Of a stretch of DNA of 64,000 bases, positions 15,259 through 24,658 are shown piece by piece. The DNA lies in contig CAJTZE010000010.1 in NCBI GenBank assembly GCA_910584265.1, positions 6,855 to 70,854 of the forward strand, in the 5' to 3' direction. Made by a program: the position numbers and the translations under genes. The notes beneath the pieces were generated by a model that saw nothing but the letters and a program-made list of their open reading frames with translations, had not been told where the DNA came from and did no database searches. Source of the stretch: an uncultured Dorea sp. (GTDB lineage Bacteria > Bacillota > Clostridia > Lachnospirales > Lachnospiraceae). Positions within the stretch are counted from its first letter, which is position 1; the number at the start of each line of letters is the position of its first letter.

Positions 15259-17325
15259 TTAAAGTGTAATATTTCCAATCGCCTGTATTTGGATGTTATT
15301 GCTGATTTCATTAAATGACAGCACATACACATCCGGGAAGAACTGCTCGATCAAACGGTAGAAATGTACCCTCACCACCTGACTGGTCAGCACAAGCGGC
15401 GGCTGACCGAAGTCATGGAACTTCTTCACCTCATCCGACAGCTGCGTGATAACATTCTGCATCACGTCCGGGCTGAGCGCAAGATACATGCCGTGCTCTC
15501 CCGTAGTCAGGCTTGTAATAATATTTTTCTCCAGCTCGGCATCTAGTGTTACCACCTTCATGCTTCCGCCTTCACAGAACTTCCTCGTAATGGTCCGCTT
15601 CATTGCCACACGGATATTCTCCGTGATTGTCTCAATATCTTTAACTGTCATGGACGAATCCACGATCGTCTCCATGATCGTCTCCATATCCTTAATCGGA
15701 ATACCTTCCTTCAGCAGATTCGTCAGAATCTTCTGGAAGTTTCCATAGGAAATCAATGTGGGGATCAATTCCTCCACCAGCTCCGGAGACTGCTTCTTCA
15801 TATTATCAACCAGACGCACAACCTCCTGCCTGTTCAAAAGCTCATGCGCATGCTTCTTCACCGTCTCGGACAAGTGTGTCAGCATAACAGACAGCGGATC
15901 AATAACCGTATATCCATAAATCTCCGCCATTTCCTTCTTATCTACAGTAATCCACTTACTTGGTATACCATATGCAGGCTCGATCGTATCGATACCATCC
16001 AGCTCTTTTTCCGGATTCGGCGGCTCTAATGCCAGGTAATAATCAACCAGGATCTCTCCCTTGGCAACCTCTTCGCCCTTAATCTTTATTACATATTGGT
16101 TTGTATTCAGACTGGAGCTGTCGCGCAGGCGGATCGACGGAATCACAAGACCCATCTCCTGAGCATACTGTCTCCGGAATATGACAATACGGTCAATCAT
16201 CCTTCCGCCGCTTTCCTCGTCCACAAGAGGAATCAGGCTGTAACCGAACTCCATCTCGATCGGCTCTACTGTAATCAGTGAATATACACTGTTGATATCC
16301 TTGAAATCCTCTTCCTCTGTAACCTGAACCTGTTCGCCGTCTGCCATTCCCATTGCTGCCGCCTGTGCATCCGGCACGGCCATTTCTTCCATACGCCGGG
16401 AAAGCTGCCATCCGCCGAGCATCAATGCAAGAGAAACAACTGCAAGCTGGAACTTCGGCATTCCTGGAACTGCAAGCAGAATCGCAAGCACACCGCCGGT
16501 CATCATAATGGCTCTCGGCTGCGCCATAAACTGTCTCGTCACATCCAGATTCAAGCTATCCTCTGCCACTGCACGGGTAACGATCATACCGGTGGCAGTA
16601 GAAATAAGCAGCGAAGGAATCTGTGACACAAGACCGTCTCCGACCGTTGCAATCGAATACACCGACAAGACTTCCGTAAATCCCATGCCGCCCTGCACCA
16701 TACCGATGATACAGCCGCCGATAAAGTTGGTAGCCGTAATGATCAGGGACATGATCGCGTCACCTTTTACAATCTTTGTGGCACCATCCATGGAGCCGTA
16801 GAAATCTGCCTCCTTCTGGATCTTGTGGCGTCTCTCCTTCGCCTCCATCTCATCGATCAGGCCGCTCCCAAGGTCTGCATCAATAGCCATCTGTTTACCC
16901 GGCATAGCGTCCAGCGTAAATCTTGCCGCTACCTCAGAAACACGTTCTGCACCCTTGGTAATAACGAGAAACTGAACCAATACGATGATCAGGAAAATGA
17001 TAACTCCGACAACTACATTGCCCTGCAGGACAAAATCTCCCATCGCCCGGATCACAGCGCCTGCTGTACCGGAATTTCCAAGAATACTTCGCGTTGTAGA
17101 AATATTCAGTCCGATCCGGAACAGGGTCGTAATAAGAAGCATGGATGGAAAGATAGAAAATTCCAACGGCTCCTTAATGTTCATACTAATCAGAAGTATG
17201 ATCATCGACAGGGAAATATTCAAAATAATCATTACGTCTATCAAGAACGTATTCAGCGGTATGATCAACAGCAGTACGATCATAACTACGATCAATGACA
17301 CCGCGCTATTCATTATCTTCTTCAT
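15259..17325 (-). CDS. flhA: Flagellar export gate protein FlhA
   Basis: A 688-residue membrane protein: about eight membrane helices in the N-terminal half, with the conserved FHIPEP-like loop region (AARFTLDAMPGKQMAIDADL at about 145-165), then a large cytoplasmic domain that docks chaperone-substrate complexes. It forms the nonameric ring of the type III export gate together with FlhB, FliP, FliQ and FliR. It begins 3 bases after flhB. In many Clostridia and bacilli flhF and flhG come next, but here sigD follows directly. Confidence 0.95.
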   Translation of the reverse strand: MKKIMNSAVSLIVVMIVLLLIIPLNTFLIDVMIILNISLSMIILLISMNIKEPLEFSIFPSMLLITTLFRIGLNISTTRSILGNSGTAGAVIRAMGDFVLQGNVVVGVIIFLIIVLVQFLVITKGAERVSEVAARFTLDAMPGKQMAIDADLGSGLIDEMEAKERRHKIQKEADFYGSMDGATKIVKGDAIMSLIITATNFIGGCIIGMVQGGMGFTEVLSVYSIATVGDGLVSQIPSLLISTATGMIVTRAVAEDSLNLDVTRQFMAQPRAIMMTGGVLAILLAVPGMPKFQLAVVSLALMLGGWQLSRRMEEMAVPDAQAAAMGMADGEQVQVTEEEDFKDINSVYSLITVEPIEMEFGYSLIPLVDEESGGRMIDRIVIFRRQYAQEMGLVIPSIRLRDSSSLNTNQYVIKIKGEEVAKGEILVDYYLALEPPNPEKELDGIDTIEPAYGIPSKWITVDKKEMAEIYGYTVIDPLSVMLTHLSETVKKHAHELLNRQEVVRLVDNMKKQSPELVEELIPTLISYGNFQKILTNLLKEGIPIKDMETIMETIVDSSMTVKDIETITENIRVAMKRTITRKFCEGGSMKVVTLDAELEKNIITSLTTGEHGMYLALSPDVMQNVITQLSDEVKKFHDFGQPPLVLTSQVVRVHFYRLIEQFFPDVYVLSFNEISNNIQIQAIGNITL

Positions 17326-17328
17326 GTT

Positions 17329-18396
17329 CTACCCCAGCTTTTTATTCATACGGAATACCTTAACAAGGATCTCCGCTACCACTCCATAATACTCAGCCGG
17401 TATCTCTGAGTTCAGCGGAGTTGATGCATAAATTCCCCTTGCAAGCGGTTTATTCTCAATAACCGTAACATTACTCTGCTCTGCAATCTCAACGATCTTA
17501 AGAGCAATATGATCCTGCCCTTTTGCAATCAAGACCGGAGCATTGTCATGGTCAATATCATACTTTAACGCAACAGCAAAATGCGTAGGGTTACGGATAA
17601 TAACATCCGCATCCGGCACGGCCTGCATCATTCTGCTTCTTGCCATCTTCTGCTGCAGGCTTCGGATTCTGCCCTTGATCTGCGGATTACCTTCTGTCTG
17701 CTTATATTCTTCCTTGACCTCTTCCTTGGTCATCTTGATGCCTTTCTCATAAGACCATCTCTGATAGAAGAAATCAAAGCCTGCAATTGCCGCAAAAATC
17801 AAACCAATCTGTAGAACCATCCCCATGATCTCCTCCAGCACATAGGAAAAGCCTGCGGCCGCATTCATATCCATCATACGGGCAATCACGATAATCTCAC
17901 TCTTCAAAATCCTATAGAGCACCGCCGATAAAATCACAATCTTTAAGGAAGCCTTCAAAAGCTCCACAATATTTTTTGCGGAGAATAGATTCTTAATCCC
18001 GTTCAGCGGATTCAGCTTCTTTAGGTTGAATTTCACCGGCTTCATGGTAAACAGGAACCTTGTCTGGATTCCGGTTACAATGATGCCGATTGCCATGCTG
18101 ATAACCCCTATTGGGAAAATACATTTGGAAAGCTCCTTTGCCGAAGTCATGCCAAGTTCCTGCAGCATCCCCAGCGACAGCTCCTCCACACTGCTGATCG
18201 ATGATATCAAATATACCATCATATTCCTCATGGAGCGGAAAATCGTCGGAAAATATATCTGCAGAAAGTAAAAACATCCAAAAAGCGAAACAACAACAAT
18301 AACATCCTTACTGCTGGCCACACGGCCTTCTTTTCGCTCTTCTCTCCGCTTTTTAGGCGTGGCTCTTTCGGTTTTTTCACCTGCTCCGCCTGCCAA
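17329..18396 (-). CDS. flhB: Flagellar export switch protein FlhB
   Basis: A 355-residue protein with four membrane helices in the N-terminal two thirds and a cytoplasmic tail. The self-cleavage motif is intact: N269-P270-T271-H272 in VIIRNPTHFAVALKYD. Cleavage there switches export from rod/hook to filament substrates. The start is a TTG with a GGAAGTGAG ribosome site. The gene is separate from fliR (17 bases apart), unlike in some clostridia where the two are fused. Confidence 0.95.
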   Translation of the reverse strand: MAGGAGEKTERATPKKRREERKEGRVASSKDVIVVVSLFGCFYFLQIYFPTIFRSMRNMMVYLISSISSVEELSLGMLQELGMTSAKELSKCIFPIGVISMAIGIIVTGIQTRFLFTMKPVKFNLKKLNPLNGIKNLFSAKNIVELLKASLKIVILSAVLYRILKSEIIVIARMMDMNAAAGFSYVLEEIMGMVLQIGLIFAAIAGFDFFYQRWSYEKGIKMTKEEVKEEYKQTEGNPQIKGRIRSLQQKMARSRMMQAVPDADVIIRNPTHFAVALKYDIDHDNAPVLIAKGQDHIALKIVEIAEQSNVTVIENKPLARGIYASTPLNSEIPAEYYGVVAEILVKVFRMNKKLG

Positions 18397-18413
18397 CTGT
18401 ACTCACTTCCAAT

Positions 18414-19181
18414 CTATACGAATGTCAGGATACCCTGAACCGTTTTCATCATTTCAGACAATATTCTGTTCAAATGACTGCCGATCGGCGAAAACAGAAT
18501 AGCTAAAAGGCCCAGCCCAACAATTATTTTCAATTGAATATTAATAACAAAAATACTAATCTGAGGCACCACTTTATTCATAATTCCGATGCCTACCTGT
18601 ACCAGAAACTCCGCCGCCAGTATCGGAAGCGAAAGTCTGATTCCCAGCTCCGCACACTGCAGGAAAATCTCTATCATCCTGTCAGCAAGCCCCTGCGTGA
18701 TCACTATCCCGCCATAGGGGACAACCTCTCCTGATGTAATAAGTATCTTCATCAATGCCAGATGACCGTCTACCGCAAAGAACAGCAGCACAAACCATGT
18801 TTGGAGCACGCTTCCGGTCACAGCTATCTGAGAATTGCTCTGAGGGTCATACACCGTGGCCATCGTCAATCCCAGCTGAAAATCTATAACATAGCCGCCG
18901 AACGTAATTGCAAAAAAGAACAATTCCATTGCATATCCGATTACATATCCTACGGCAAACTCCTTCATCAGAAAGAACCCGAACTGCAGGGTATTTGTAA
19001 TCTCAAAGGCTGACTCCACAGACGCCAGGTATATTGTAACCGTCAAGGCCAGAATAATCCCTGATTTCACGGTCATCGGTATATTTCTTCTTCCAAGCAG
19101 CGGATTAAACAATATCATCCCCGACATTCTCATCATAATAAGAGAAAACAGGGTCAGCTGTGCAGCCGTATCAAACGCCAT
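18414..19181 (-). CDS. fliR: Flagellar export gate protein FliR
   Basis: A 255-residue hydrophobic protein with about six membrane segments, beginning FSLIMMRMSGMILFNPLLGR and containing FGGYVIDFQLGLTMATVYDP, both typical of FliR. It is part of the FliP5-Q4-R1 export-gate core in the membrane. It sits between fliQ (16 bases) and flhB (17 bases) in the standard order. Confidence 0.94.
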   Translation of the reverse strand: MAFDTAAQLTLFSLIMMRMSGMILFNPLLGRRNIPMTVKSGIILALTVTIYLASVESAFEITNTLQFGFFLMKEFAVGYVIGYAMELFFFAITFGGYVIDFQLGLTMATVYDPQSNSQIAVTGSVLQTWFVLLFFAVDGHLALMKILITSGEVVPYGGIVITQGLADRMIEIFLQCAELGIRLSLPILAAEFLVQVGIGIMNKVVPQISIFVINIQLKIIVGLGLLAILFSPIGSHLNRILSEMMKTVQGILTFV

Positions 19182-19197
19182 ATCGTCACTCCCCGTT

Positions 19198-19458
19198 CTA
19201 TCCCTCTATCATCTGGAATATCCTGACTGTAAAATCCTGCAGCGACTGAAGCATCGAACCTCCGGTAAATACAAGAATCAACCCGATTACCAGAAGCTTC
19301 GGCACAAATGTGATCGTCTGCTCATGAATCTGCGTTGCGGCCTGAAAAATTGCAATCAGTATACCTACCAGCATACTAATTACCAGAAGAGGGCCGGCAA
19401 GCTGCACTGACATCACAAACACTTCATACATCAAATCTCCAACTTCTCCGTTTGTCAT
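19198..19458 (-). CDS. fliQ: Flagellar export gate protein FliQ
   Basis: An 86-residue protein with two membrane helices (about 14-38 and 52-74) and the conserved central stretch ILIAIFQAATQIHEQTITFV. FliQ packs around FliP/FliR to form the helical export gate. It follows fliP by 21 bases in canonical order. Confidence 0.94.
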   Translation of the reverse strand: MTNGEVGDLMYEVFVMSVQLAGPLLVISMLVGILIAIFQAATQIHEQTITFVPKLLVIGLILVFTGGSMLQSLQDFTVRIFQMIEG

Positions 19459-19479
19459 CTATATAGGCCTCCCTCTCCG

Positions 19480-20145
19480 TTATGTGTTAAAGCTGTCCAC
19501 AATAGTCTTAAATAACATCTCCCATCCATTCACTGTTATAAACAGCAGAAGCTTGAACGGAAGTGAGATCATTGCCGGTGGCAGCATCATCATTCCCATA
19601 GACATCAATGTACTGGAAACAACAATATCTATCAGTAAAAACGGGATATACAACAGAAATCCCGCGGTAAACGCCCTCTTCAATTCGCTTGTCATAAACG
19701 AGGGGATAATAACTGTAATCGACAGGTCTGTCAGTTCCTCCACCTCCTGTATATCCTCCTCAGCCAGATCCGTGAACAATGCCAGAGAGCTTTTCTCTGT
19801 ATTCTTAAGCATAAATCTCTTAATCGGGTCCTGTGCCCGGTCAAAAAACTCCTCTGTAGAAATTTCCTGATTCTGATAAGGCTGATAGGCCTCTGTATTC
19901 ACTTCACCTATAATTGGATCCATAATAAAAAGCGTCAAAAAGATAGAAATACCTACCAGCACCATATTCGGCGGTGTCTGCTGGACTCCAAGCGCATTTC
20001 TCAAAAAAGAAAGAATGATTATGGTTCTCGTAAACGAGGTCATCATAATCAGGAGAGAGGGCAGAAGTGATATAATCGTCAGAAGTAACAATATATCTAA
20101 TGTAGGAACCTGGCTGCCATTAACATTAATCAGTGAGTCATACAC
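19480..20145 (-). CDS. fliP: Flagellar export gate protein FliP
   Basis: A 221-residue protein with four membrane helices and the diagnostic block MTSFTRTIIILSFLRNALGV followed by QQTPPNMVLVGISIFLT. The later TSELKRAFTAGFLLYIPFLL is also typical. It lacks the long cleaved signal peptide seen in enterobacterial FliP. FliP forms the pentameric pore ring of the export gate. Confidence 0.95.
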   Translation of the reverse strand: MYDSLINVNGSQVPTLDILLLLTIISLLPSLLIMMTSFTRTIIILSFLRNALGVQQTPPNMVLVGISIFLTLFIMDPIIGEVNTEAYQPYQNQEISTEEFFDRAQDPIKRFMLKNTEKSSLALFTDLAEEDIQEVEELTDLSITVIIPSFMTSELKRAFTAGFLLYIPFLLIDIVVSSTLMSMGMMMLPPAMISLPFKLLLFITVNGWEMLFKTIVDSFNT

Positions 20146-20151
20146 TAGTCT

Positions 20152-20496
20152 CTACCTCCTCTTTTTGCTCAAGTCATTGAGCTTTTCCATCATCGCCTTA
20201 AAGTCCAGAGCGCCTGCCCCGCCCTCTTCCTCATCCGGCGCGAGTGGAAAAAGCTCTTCGTCCTGAAGCTCGGACAGAACATGAATCTGACCCGCAGTAA
20301 TTCCCACAAGGAGGTATTTCCCGCTGACCTGTATAATTGCAATATGTCTGTCCTGTCCCATCGTAATCTGATCAATCAGGCGCATATAACGGGAACTGCT
20401 GCTCTTTGACAGTCCCCTGCCTATATATTTACTTGCCAGATAGCTTCCGTAAATGATAAGCAGTACTACAAGAAATGTAGCAATTACTCTCCACAT
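20152..20496 (-). CDS. fliO: Flagellar biosynthesis protein FliO
   Basis: A 114-residue protein with a single N-terminal membrane helix (about 4-20) and a short cytoplasmic domain containing GQDRHIAIIQVSGKYLLVGI, the typical FliO/FliZ pattern. FliO helps assemble FliP in the membrane. It lies between fliY and fliP with gaps of 12 and 6 bases, the normal place. Confidence 0.88.
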   Translation of the reverse strand: MWRVIATFLVVLLIIYGSYLASKYIGRGLSKSSSSRYMRLIDQITMGQDRHIAIIQVSGKYLLVGITAGQIHVLSELQDEELFPLAPDEEEGGAGALDFKAMMEKLNDLSKKRR

Positions 20497-20508
20497 ACAA
20501 TTCCTTCC

Positions 20509-21903
20509 CTACTCTAATGCGAGCAAATTGACCTTCATTATTTCCGTAATCCTGACTCCGAAATTATCCTCCACAACAACAACATCGCCTTTTGCAATAC
20601 ATTGTCCATTTACATATAGATCCACCTGCTCTCCGGCCAGTTTGTCCAGAACAACCAGCGAACCTTTCGTGAAATCAAGAATATCTTTTACAAACTTTTT
20701 AGTTCTTCCGATTTCTACTGAAATCTCAAGAGGAACACCCATGATCAGTTCCATGTTCTCCTCCTGCTCAGCCTCAAGCACAATATCTCCGCTTGGCTTC
20801 AAATTGGTCTGAGACGGACTCTGAACATGGATCATCTTCGGCTCCGGCGCCTTCTTCTTCTCCTGCATAGACTCCTGCATTGCCTGCTGCATCGTCTGCA
20901 TCTGCTGCATCATCTGCTGCATCATCTGCATCTGCATCATAGAAAGCTCTGGATTTACAGCTGTTACCGGCTGCATAACCGGCTGTGCGGGCTGCTGTAC
21001 CGGCTGCGGTGCCCCAGACTGTACTGGCTGCGGTGCTGGTGCCGGTTGCGGTGCTGGTGCCGGCTGCGGTGCGGCCGGTTCCTCTGCTCCTCCTGCCAGC
21101 AGCTTCTCGATCTCTTCCTGAGACAGTGTTCCGCCTCCTCCTGACGATGCCGCTGGCGCGGGCTGCGGTGCGGCTGGTTCCTCTGCTCCTCCTGCCAGCA
21201 TTTTTTCAATCTCTTCCTGAGACAATGCCTTGCCTCCAGATGCCGCCTCTGGTTCTGCCGGCGCTTCTGAACCTACCGGTTTCCCATCCGCACCAATTTC
21301 AATAATCTGATCTTCCGGAAGGAAACCTCTTACCAATCCTTTTGCCAGCTCCATCGGCATTACATTGAAGAATTCACTCTCCAGCTTATCTGCTATCTTA
21401 AGAGTAAATACTACAACCACCTTCGGACTGTCATCTACAAAATATTTATCAATAAACTCCTGTTCGTCCTTCACTTCAAATGAAATTGGCGTGGAGATAT
21501 TAACCATTCTCCCCAGGAACTCCGACAGTGCTGTAGAGGACGCACCCATCATCTGGTTCATTACCTCACAGACTGCACTGATGTTAATTTCATTCAGCTC
21601 AAACTCTTCGTCAGGCATCTCCATGCCCATGAGCATTTCCACGATCACCTTTACATCATGCCTCTTAAGAAGCATAACGTTTTCGCCTTCCAGACCGGCA
21701 ACATAAGTTATCTCAACGCCCACGGCCGGTTCCACCCTGTCCATTTCAAATTCTTCTTTTGAAACAATATTGACAACCGGTGTTGTAATATCTACTCTGG
21801 CGTTCAACATCGTGGAAACCGCTGTCGCAGAGGAGCCAAGGCTGATATTCAATATCTCGCCTATTGCGTCTATTTCCATTTTACTAAAGCATTCAGAAGC
21901 CAT
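20509..21903 (-). CDS. fliY: Flagellar switch protein FliY (CheC-like plus FliN domains) with duplicated docking peptides
   Basis: A 464-residue C-ring protein. Residues 1-200 form a CheC-like CheY-P phosphatase with both sites complete: D12/E16/N19/P42 and S109/E113/N116/P139. Residues ~385-462 are the FliN domain (ELIMGVPLEISVEIGRTKKF). Between them lies a Pro/Ala/Gln-rich linker with two near-identical peptides, LSQEEIEKMLAGG at 227-239 and LSQEEIEKLLAGG at 260-272, and a Met/Gln-rich stretch 321-347. The peptides resemble the CheY-P docking motif that normally sits once at the N-terminus of FliM or FliY; here they are internal and doubled, while the N-terminus lacks it. Confidence 0.93.
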   Translation of the reverse strand: MASECFSKMEIDAIGEILNISLGSSATAVSTMLNARVDITTPVVNIVSKEEFEMDRVEPAVGVEITYVAGLEGENVMLLKRHDVKVIVEMLMGMEMPDEEFELNEINISAVCEVMNQMMGASSTALSEFLGRMVNISTPISFEVKDEQEFIDKYFVDDSPKVVVVFTLKIADKLESEFFNVMPMELAKGLVRGFLPEDQIIEIGADGKPVGSEAPAEPEAASGGKALSQEEIEKMLAGGAEEPAAPQPAPAASSGGGGTLSQEEIEKLLAGGAEEPAAPQPAPAPQPAPAPQPVQSGAPQPVQQPAQPVMQPVTAVNPELSMMQMQMMQQMMQQMQTMQQAMQESMQEKKKAPEPKMIHVQSPSQTNLKPSGDIVLEAEQEENMELIMGVPLEISVEIGRTKKFVKDILDFTKGSLVVLDKLAGEQVDLYVNGQCIAKGDVVVVEDNFGVRITEIMKVNLLALE

Positions 21904-21943
21904 ACTTACCCTTCTCTCTTTCCGGGGGAATTATCCGCCGTTT

Positions 21944-22390
21944 TTATTTTCCAATCTCCAATGCTTTTTGCGCCATCAGTTTGATTGCGTTGAAAGCTGT
22001 AATATTCGCCTCATAGGATCTGGTCGCGGACATGCCGTCTATGGTTTCCTTAACCGGGTCAACATTCGGCATCATAACATAGCCGTCCTCATCCGCATCC
22101 GGATGATCCGGATCATAAACCGGATTCAAGTCCCTCTGATCTTCTATAATCTCAGTTACCTTCACACCGCCTTTTGCAGCAGCCGTGCTCCTGTTCAAAG
22201 CAGTGTTAAATTTGGTACGGAATGTGGTAGAAGGCACTTCCTGCAGGACTACCATCTTTCTCCGGTATGGCCCGCCGCTTTCCGTTCTAGTCGTATTTGT
22301 ATTGGACAGATTTTCGGCCGCAATGTCCAGTCTCTGTCTCTCAGCTGTCAATCCCGACGCACTGATGTCAAATGAACTCAAAAAAGACAT
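21944..22390 (-). CDS. flgC: Flagellar proximal rod protein FlgC, displaced from flgB
   Basis: A 148-residue rod protein with N-terminal ERQRLDIAAENLSNTNTTRT and the diagnostic C-terminal DGYVMMPNVDPVKETIDGMS and TRSYEANITAFNAIKLMAQK. FlgB, FlgC and FliE form the inner rod. The gene is normally between flgB and fliE; here it lies between cheY and fliY, about 12.5 kb away, while flgB and fliE are neighbours. Coding style looks like its surroundings. Confidence 0.93.
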   Translation of the reverse strand: MSFLSSFDISASGLTAERQRLDIAAENLSNTNTTRTESGGPYRRKMVVLQEVPSTTFRTKFNTALNRSTAAAKGGVKVTEIIEDQRDLNPVYDPDHPDADEDGYVMMPNVDPVKETIDGMSATRSYEANITAFNAIKLMAQKALEIGK

Positions 22391-22407
22391 ATCTGTTCCT
22401 CCTCAAA

Positions 22408-22767
22408 TTAACCAAGGATTTTCTTAACTGTAGACAAGATACGTTCCGGCTTAAAAGGCTTAACGATAAAATCCTTTGCCCCGGATTTGATAGAATCCAT
22501 AACCATCGTCTCCTGTCCCATAGCAGAACACATAACAATCGTTGCATTCGGATCCATACCCTTGATCTCCTTCAGTGTCTCAAGGCCGTCCTTATTCGGC
22601 ATCGTAATATCCATGAACACAAGGTCAGGCTTTTCGGCAGCATACAAATCGACAGCCTTTGCGCCATCCTCTGCCTCAACAAGATCTGTATATCCGGCCT
22701 GCGTCAATGTAGTTTTTAACATCATTCTCATAAATGCCGCATCGTCTACTAACATAATTTTTGCCAT
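22408..22767 (-). CDS. cheY: Chemotaxis response regulator CheY
   Basis: A 119-residue single receiver domain. It has the acidic pair in MLVDDAAFMR (D8, D9), phospho-acceptor D53 in DLVFMDITMPNKDG, Ser in MCSAMG and Lys in FIVKPFKPE. Phosphorylated CheY binds the switch proteins FliM/FliY and changes flagellar rotation. It sits between fliM and flgC within the switch gene block. The 77-base gap upstream holds a small hairpin (22817-22840). Confidence 0.93.
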   Translation of the reverse strand: MAKIMLVDDAAFMRMMLKTTLTQAGYTDLVEAEDGAKAVDLYAAEKPDLVFMDITMPNKDGLETLKEIKGMDPNATIVMCSAMGQETMVMDSIKSGAKDFIVKPFKPERILSTVKKILG

Positions 22768-22844
22768 TTTTTTTACCTCACTTTTTTGTTCTCATTGTAA
22801 TTGTAATTTATATACTCAGATAATTCAAAGGATTTATCTGGTAA

Positions 22845-23867
22845 TTATACCGCTACATCTTCATTCTTTACTTCCAATATACGATTCTCTATCTTAACCG
22901 CCATATTCTTGTTATGTACTCCCAGCTGGCCGTTAAACCACGGCTGTCCTTCTATATACAGAGATATCAGTGAATTCTGCGGTTTATTCAGATCAATCAC
23001 ATCTCCCACATGAAGATTATATACATCGTCCAGACTAAGCTGCGCTGTACCCAGCTGTGCCATGACATTCATCTTGGACTCCCGAATGCTCTCCATAATA
23101 TCGTCGCGGTTATTCCTGAGTGCATTCGCACCCTTATTCGCCAAATGCTTCGTCTTATCGATAATCTCAAAGATACCGCTTAAGAGAGTTCCAGGAATAC
23201 AGATATTCATTGCTCCTTCAATATCCCCCATCTGAATCCTCAGCATAACAATTACTACCGTCTCATCTACGCTGATTCCCTGAAACATGCTTGGGTTCTC
23301 CTCCACACCGGCAAATTGCACATCCAGCTCCGTATAGTTAGCCCACACATCCTTTGTGATTGCTATCAGATAGCGGATAATCTTAGCGTACAGATCCAGC
23401 TCAATATCTGTATAGGTATAGGACAGATCAACCGTCATGTCCGTACCCATTCCTCCCAGCATCCGGTCTATCATTGTTCCCATCAAGGATGGTGCAATAT
23501 GAAATACCATGGGCGGATTGGTGGAATGATCCTGCAGCCCTACATCCACAAGTGTAATAACATCTGACTCGTTCAGCGCATTACTGAATTCATAATACCT
23601 CTGTTCTTCTACATCTACAACCTCTACCACACTGGCTACCCGGAATAGACCATTGATCTGGGAAGAGGCCACTCTGGAATAATTGTCATAAATGCTCCGG
23701 AGCATCTTCAGTTTATCCTTTGTATACTTCTTAGGACTGTAAAAGTCATATTTTCTATGACTTTTCTCAACTTTTTTCGGCTCCTCTGATGCACTGTCCG
23801 GTTCACCGCCATTCTGCATCGAATTCAGCAGCGCGTCTATCTGACTTTGTGATAATACATCTGCCAT
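22845..23867 (-). CDS. fliM: Flagellar motor switch protein FliM
   Basis: A 340-residue C-ring protein. The N-terminal CheY-P docking peptide LSQSQIDALLNSM is at 5-17, followed by a CheC-like middle domain and a C-terminal FliN-like domain (LNVGDVIDLNK-type block near 295). It transmits CheY-P binding to rotor direction. It follows motB by 23 bases; fliL, often found between them, is absent. Confidence 0.94.
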   Translation of the reverse strand: MADVLSQSQIDALLNSMQNGGEPDSASEEPKKVEKSHRKYDFYSPKKYTKDKLKMLRSIYDNYSRVASSQINGLFRVASVVEVVDVEEQRYYEFSNALNESDVITLVDVGLQDHSTNPPMVFHIAPSLMGTMIDRMLGGMGTDMTVDLSYTYTDIELDLYAKIIRYLIAITKDVWANYTELDVQFAGVEENPSMFQGISVDETVVIVMLRIQMGDIEGAMNICIPGTLLSGIFEIIDKTKHLANKGANALRNNRDDIMESIRESKMNVMAQLGTAQLSLDDVYNLHVGDVIDLNKPQNSLISLYIEGQPWFNGQLGVHNKNMAVKIENRILEVKNEDVAV

Positions 23868-23890
23868 TCTAACTTCCTACCTTCGCTTCA

Positions 23891-24649
23891 TTATTGCCGG
23901 CCCATTTCTTCATAATACTGTTCAAGGCTCTGTTCTACGGAATCTGACTTTGTGATCAAAAGCTCAACCCTGCGGTTCTTTGCCCGGTTCTCTTCTGTAT
24001 CAAACGGTGCAATCGGGCGGTGCTGCCCATACCCGATTGCGGAAATATTCTGCGGCGGTACATTGATCCGCTCCTGAATATATGCCGCAACCCTCGCCGC
24101 ACGCTCAGCCGAAAGAACCCGGTCCCCTGTTGCTTCATTTGGAACATTTGGATCCGCCTGTGTAGTATGACCCAGCACCTGAATCTCTTTAACAGAGCCG
24201 CTGACTCCTGCAATAATAGCAGAGAACTGCCCCAAAATAGTCTCTCCGCCTTCCTTGATAATGGAACTGTCCCCGTCAAAGAATACATTATCCCGAAAGG
24301 TAATAAATGTATAACCGTCTCCCTTAAATAGTTCTACCTCTCCGTCAAGTCCTGCTTCCTCCACGGCCTTTTTCAGACTTTCATATAGTTCGTCGAACTC
24401 ATCCATGTCTATCTGTTCCGTATCGACTCCTCCAGGAACCTCATCATTCGCATCAATGTCCGGATTTTCTGCAATCTGCGAAACCTCTTTTGCATCCGGG
24501 TTAAAGCTCTTAACAATCTGTATCCACTTCGCCTGATCAATGGTTGAAATGGAATAAAGGAGTACGAAAAAACATAACAGCAGCGTTACAAGGTCACCAT
24601 AGGTGTCCATCCAATTGGCGCCGCCGCCTTCCTTCTTTTTTCTTTTCAT
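23891..24649 (-). CDS. motB: Flagellar stator protein MotB
   Basis: A 252-residue protein with one membrane helix. The ion-binding Asp is D19 in MDTYGDLVTLLLCFFVLLYS, followed by a linker and an OmpA-like peptidoglycan-binding domain (VLGHTTQADPNVPN, then RAARVAAYIQERI and NRRVELLI). With MotA it forms the ion channel that drives rotation. Coupling ion cannot be decided safely. It overlaps nothing and starts 9 bases after motA ends. Confidence 0.94.
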   Translation of the reverse strand: MKRKKKEGGGANWMDTYGDLVTLLLCFFVLLYSISTIDQAKWIQIVKSFNPDAKEVSQIAENPDIDANDEVPGGVDTEQIDMDEFDELYESLKKAVEEAGLDGEVELFKGDGYTFITFRDNVFFDGDSSIIKEGGETILGQFSAIIAGVSGSVKEIQVLGHTTQADPNVPNEATGDRVLSAERAARVAAYIQERINVPPQNISAIGYGQHRPIAPFDTEENRAKNRRVELLITKSDSVEQSLEQYYEEMGRQ

Positions 24650-24658
24650 AGTACCCTC

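Noticed and set aside
21060..21230. Short DNA repeats, possible CRISPR or repeat element
   Set aside because: They are codons for the Pro/Ala linker and duplicated docking peptide of fliY, in frame, with no spacer pattern.
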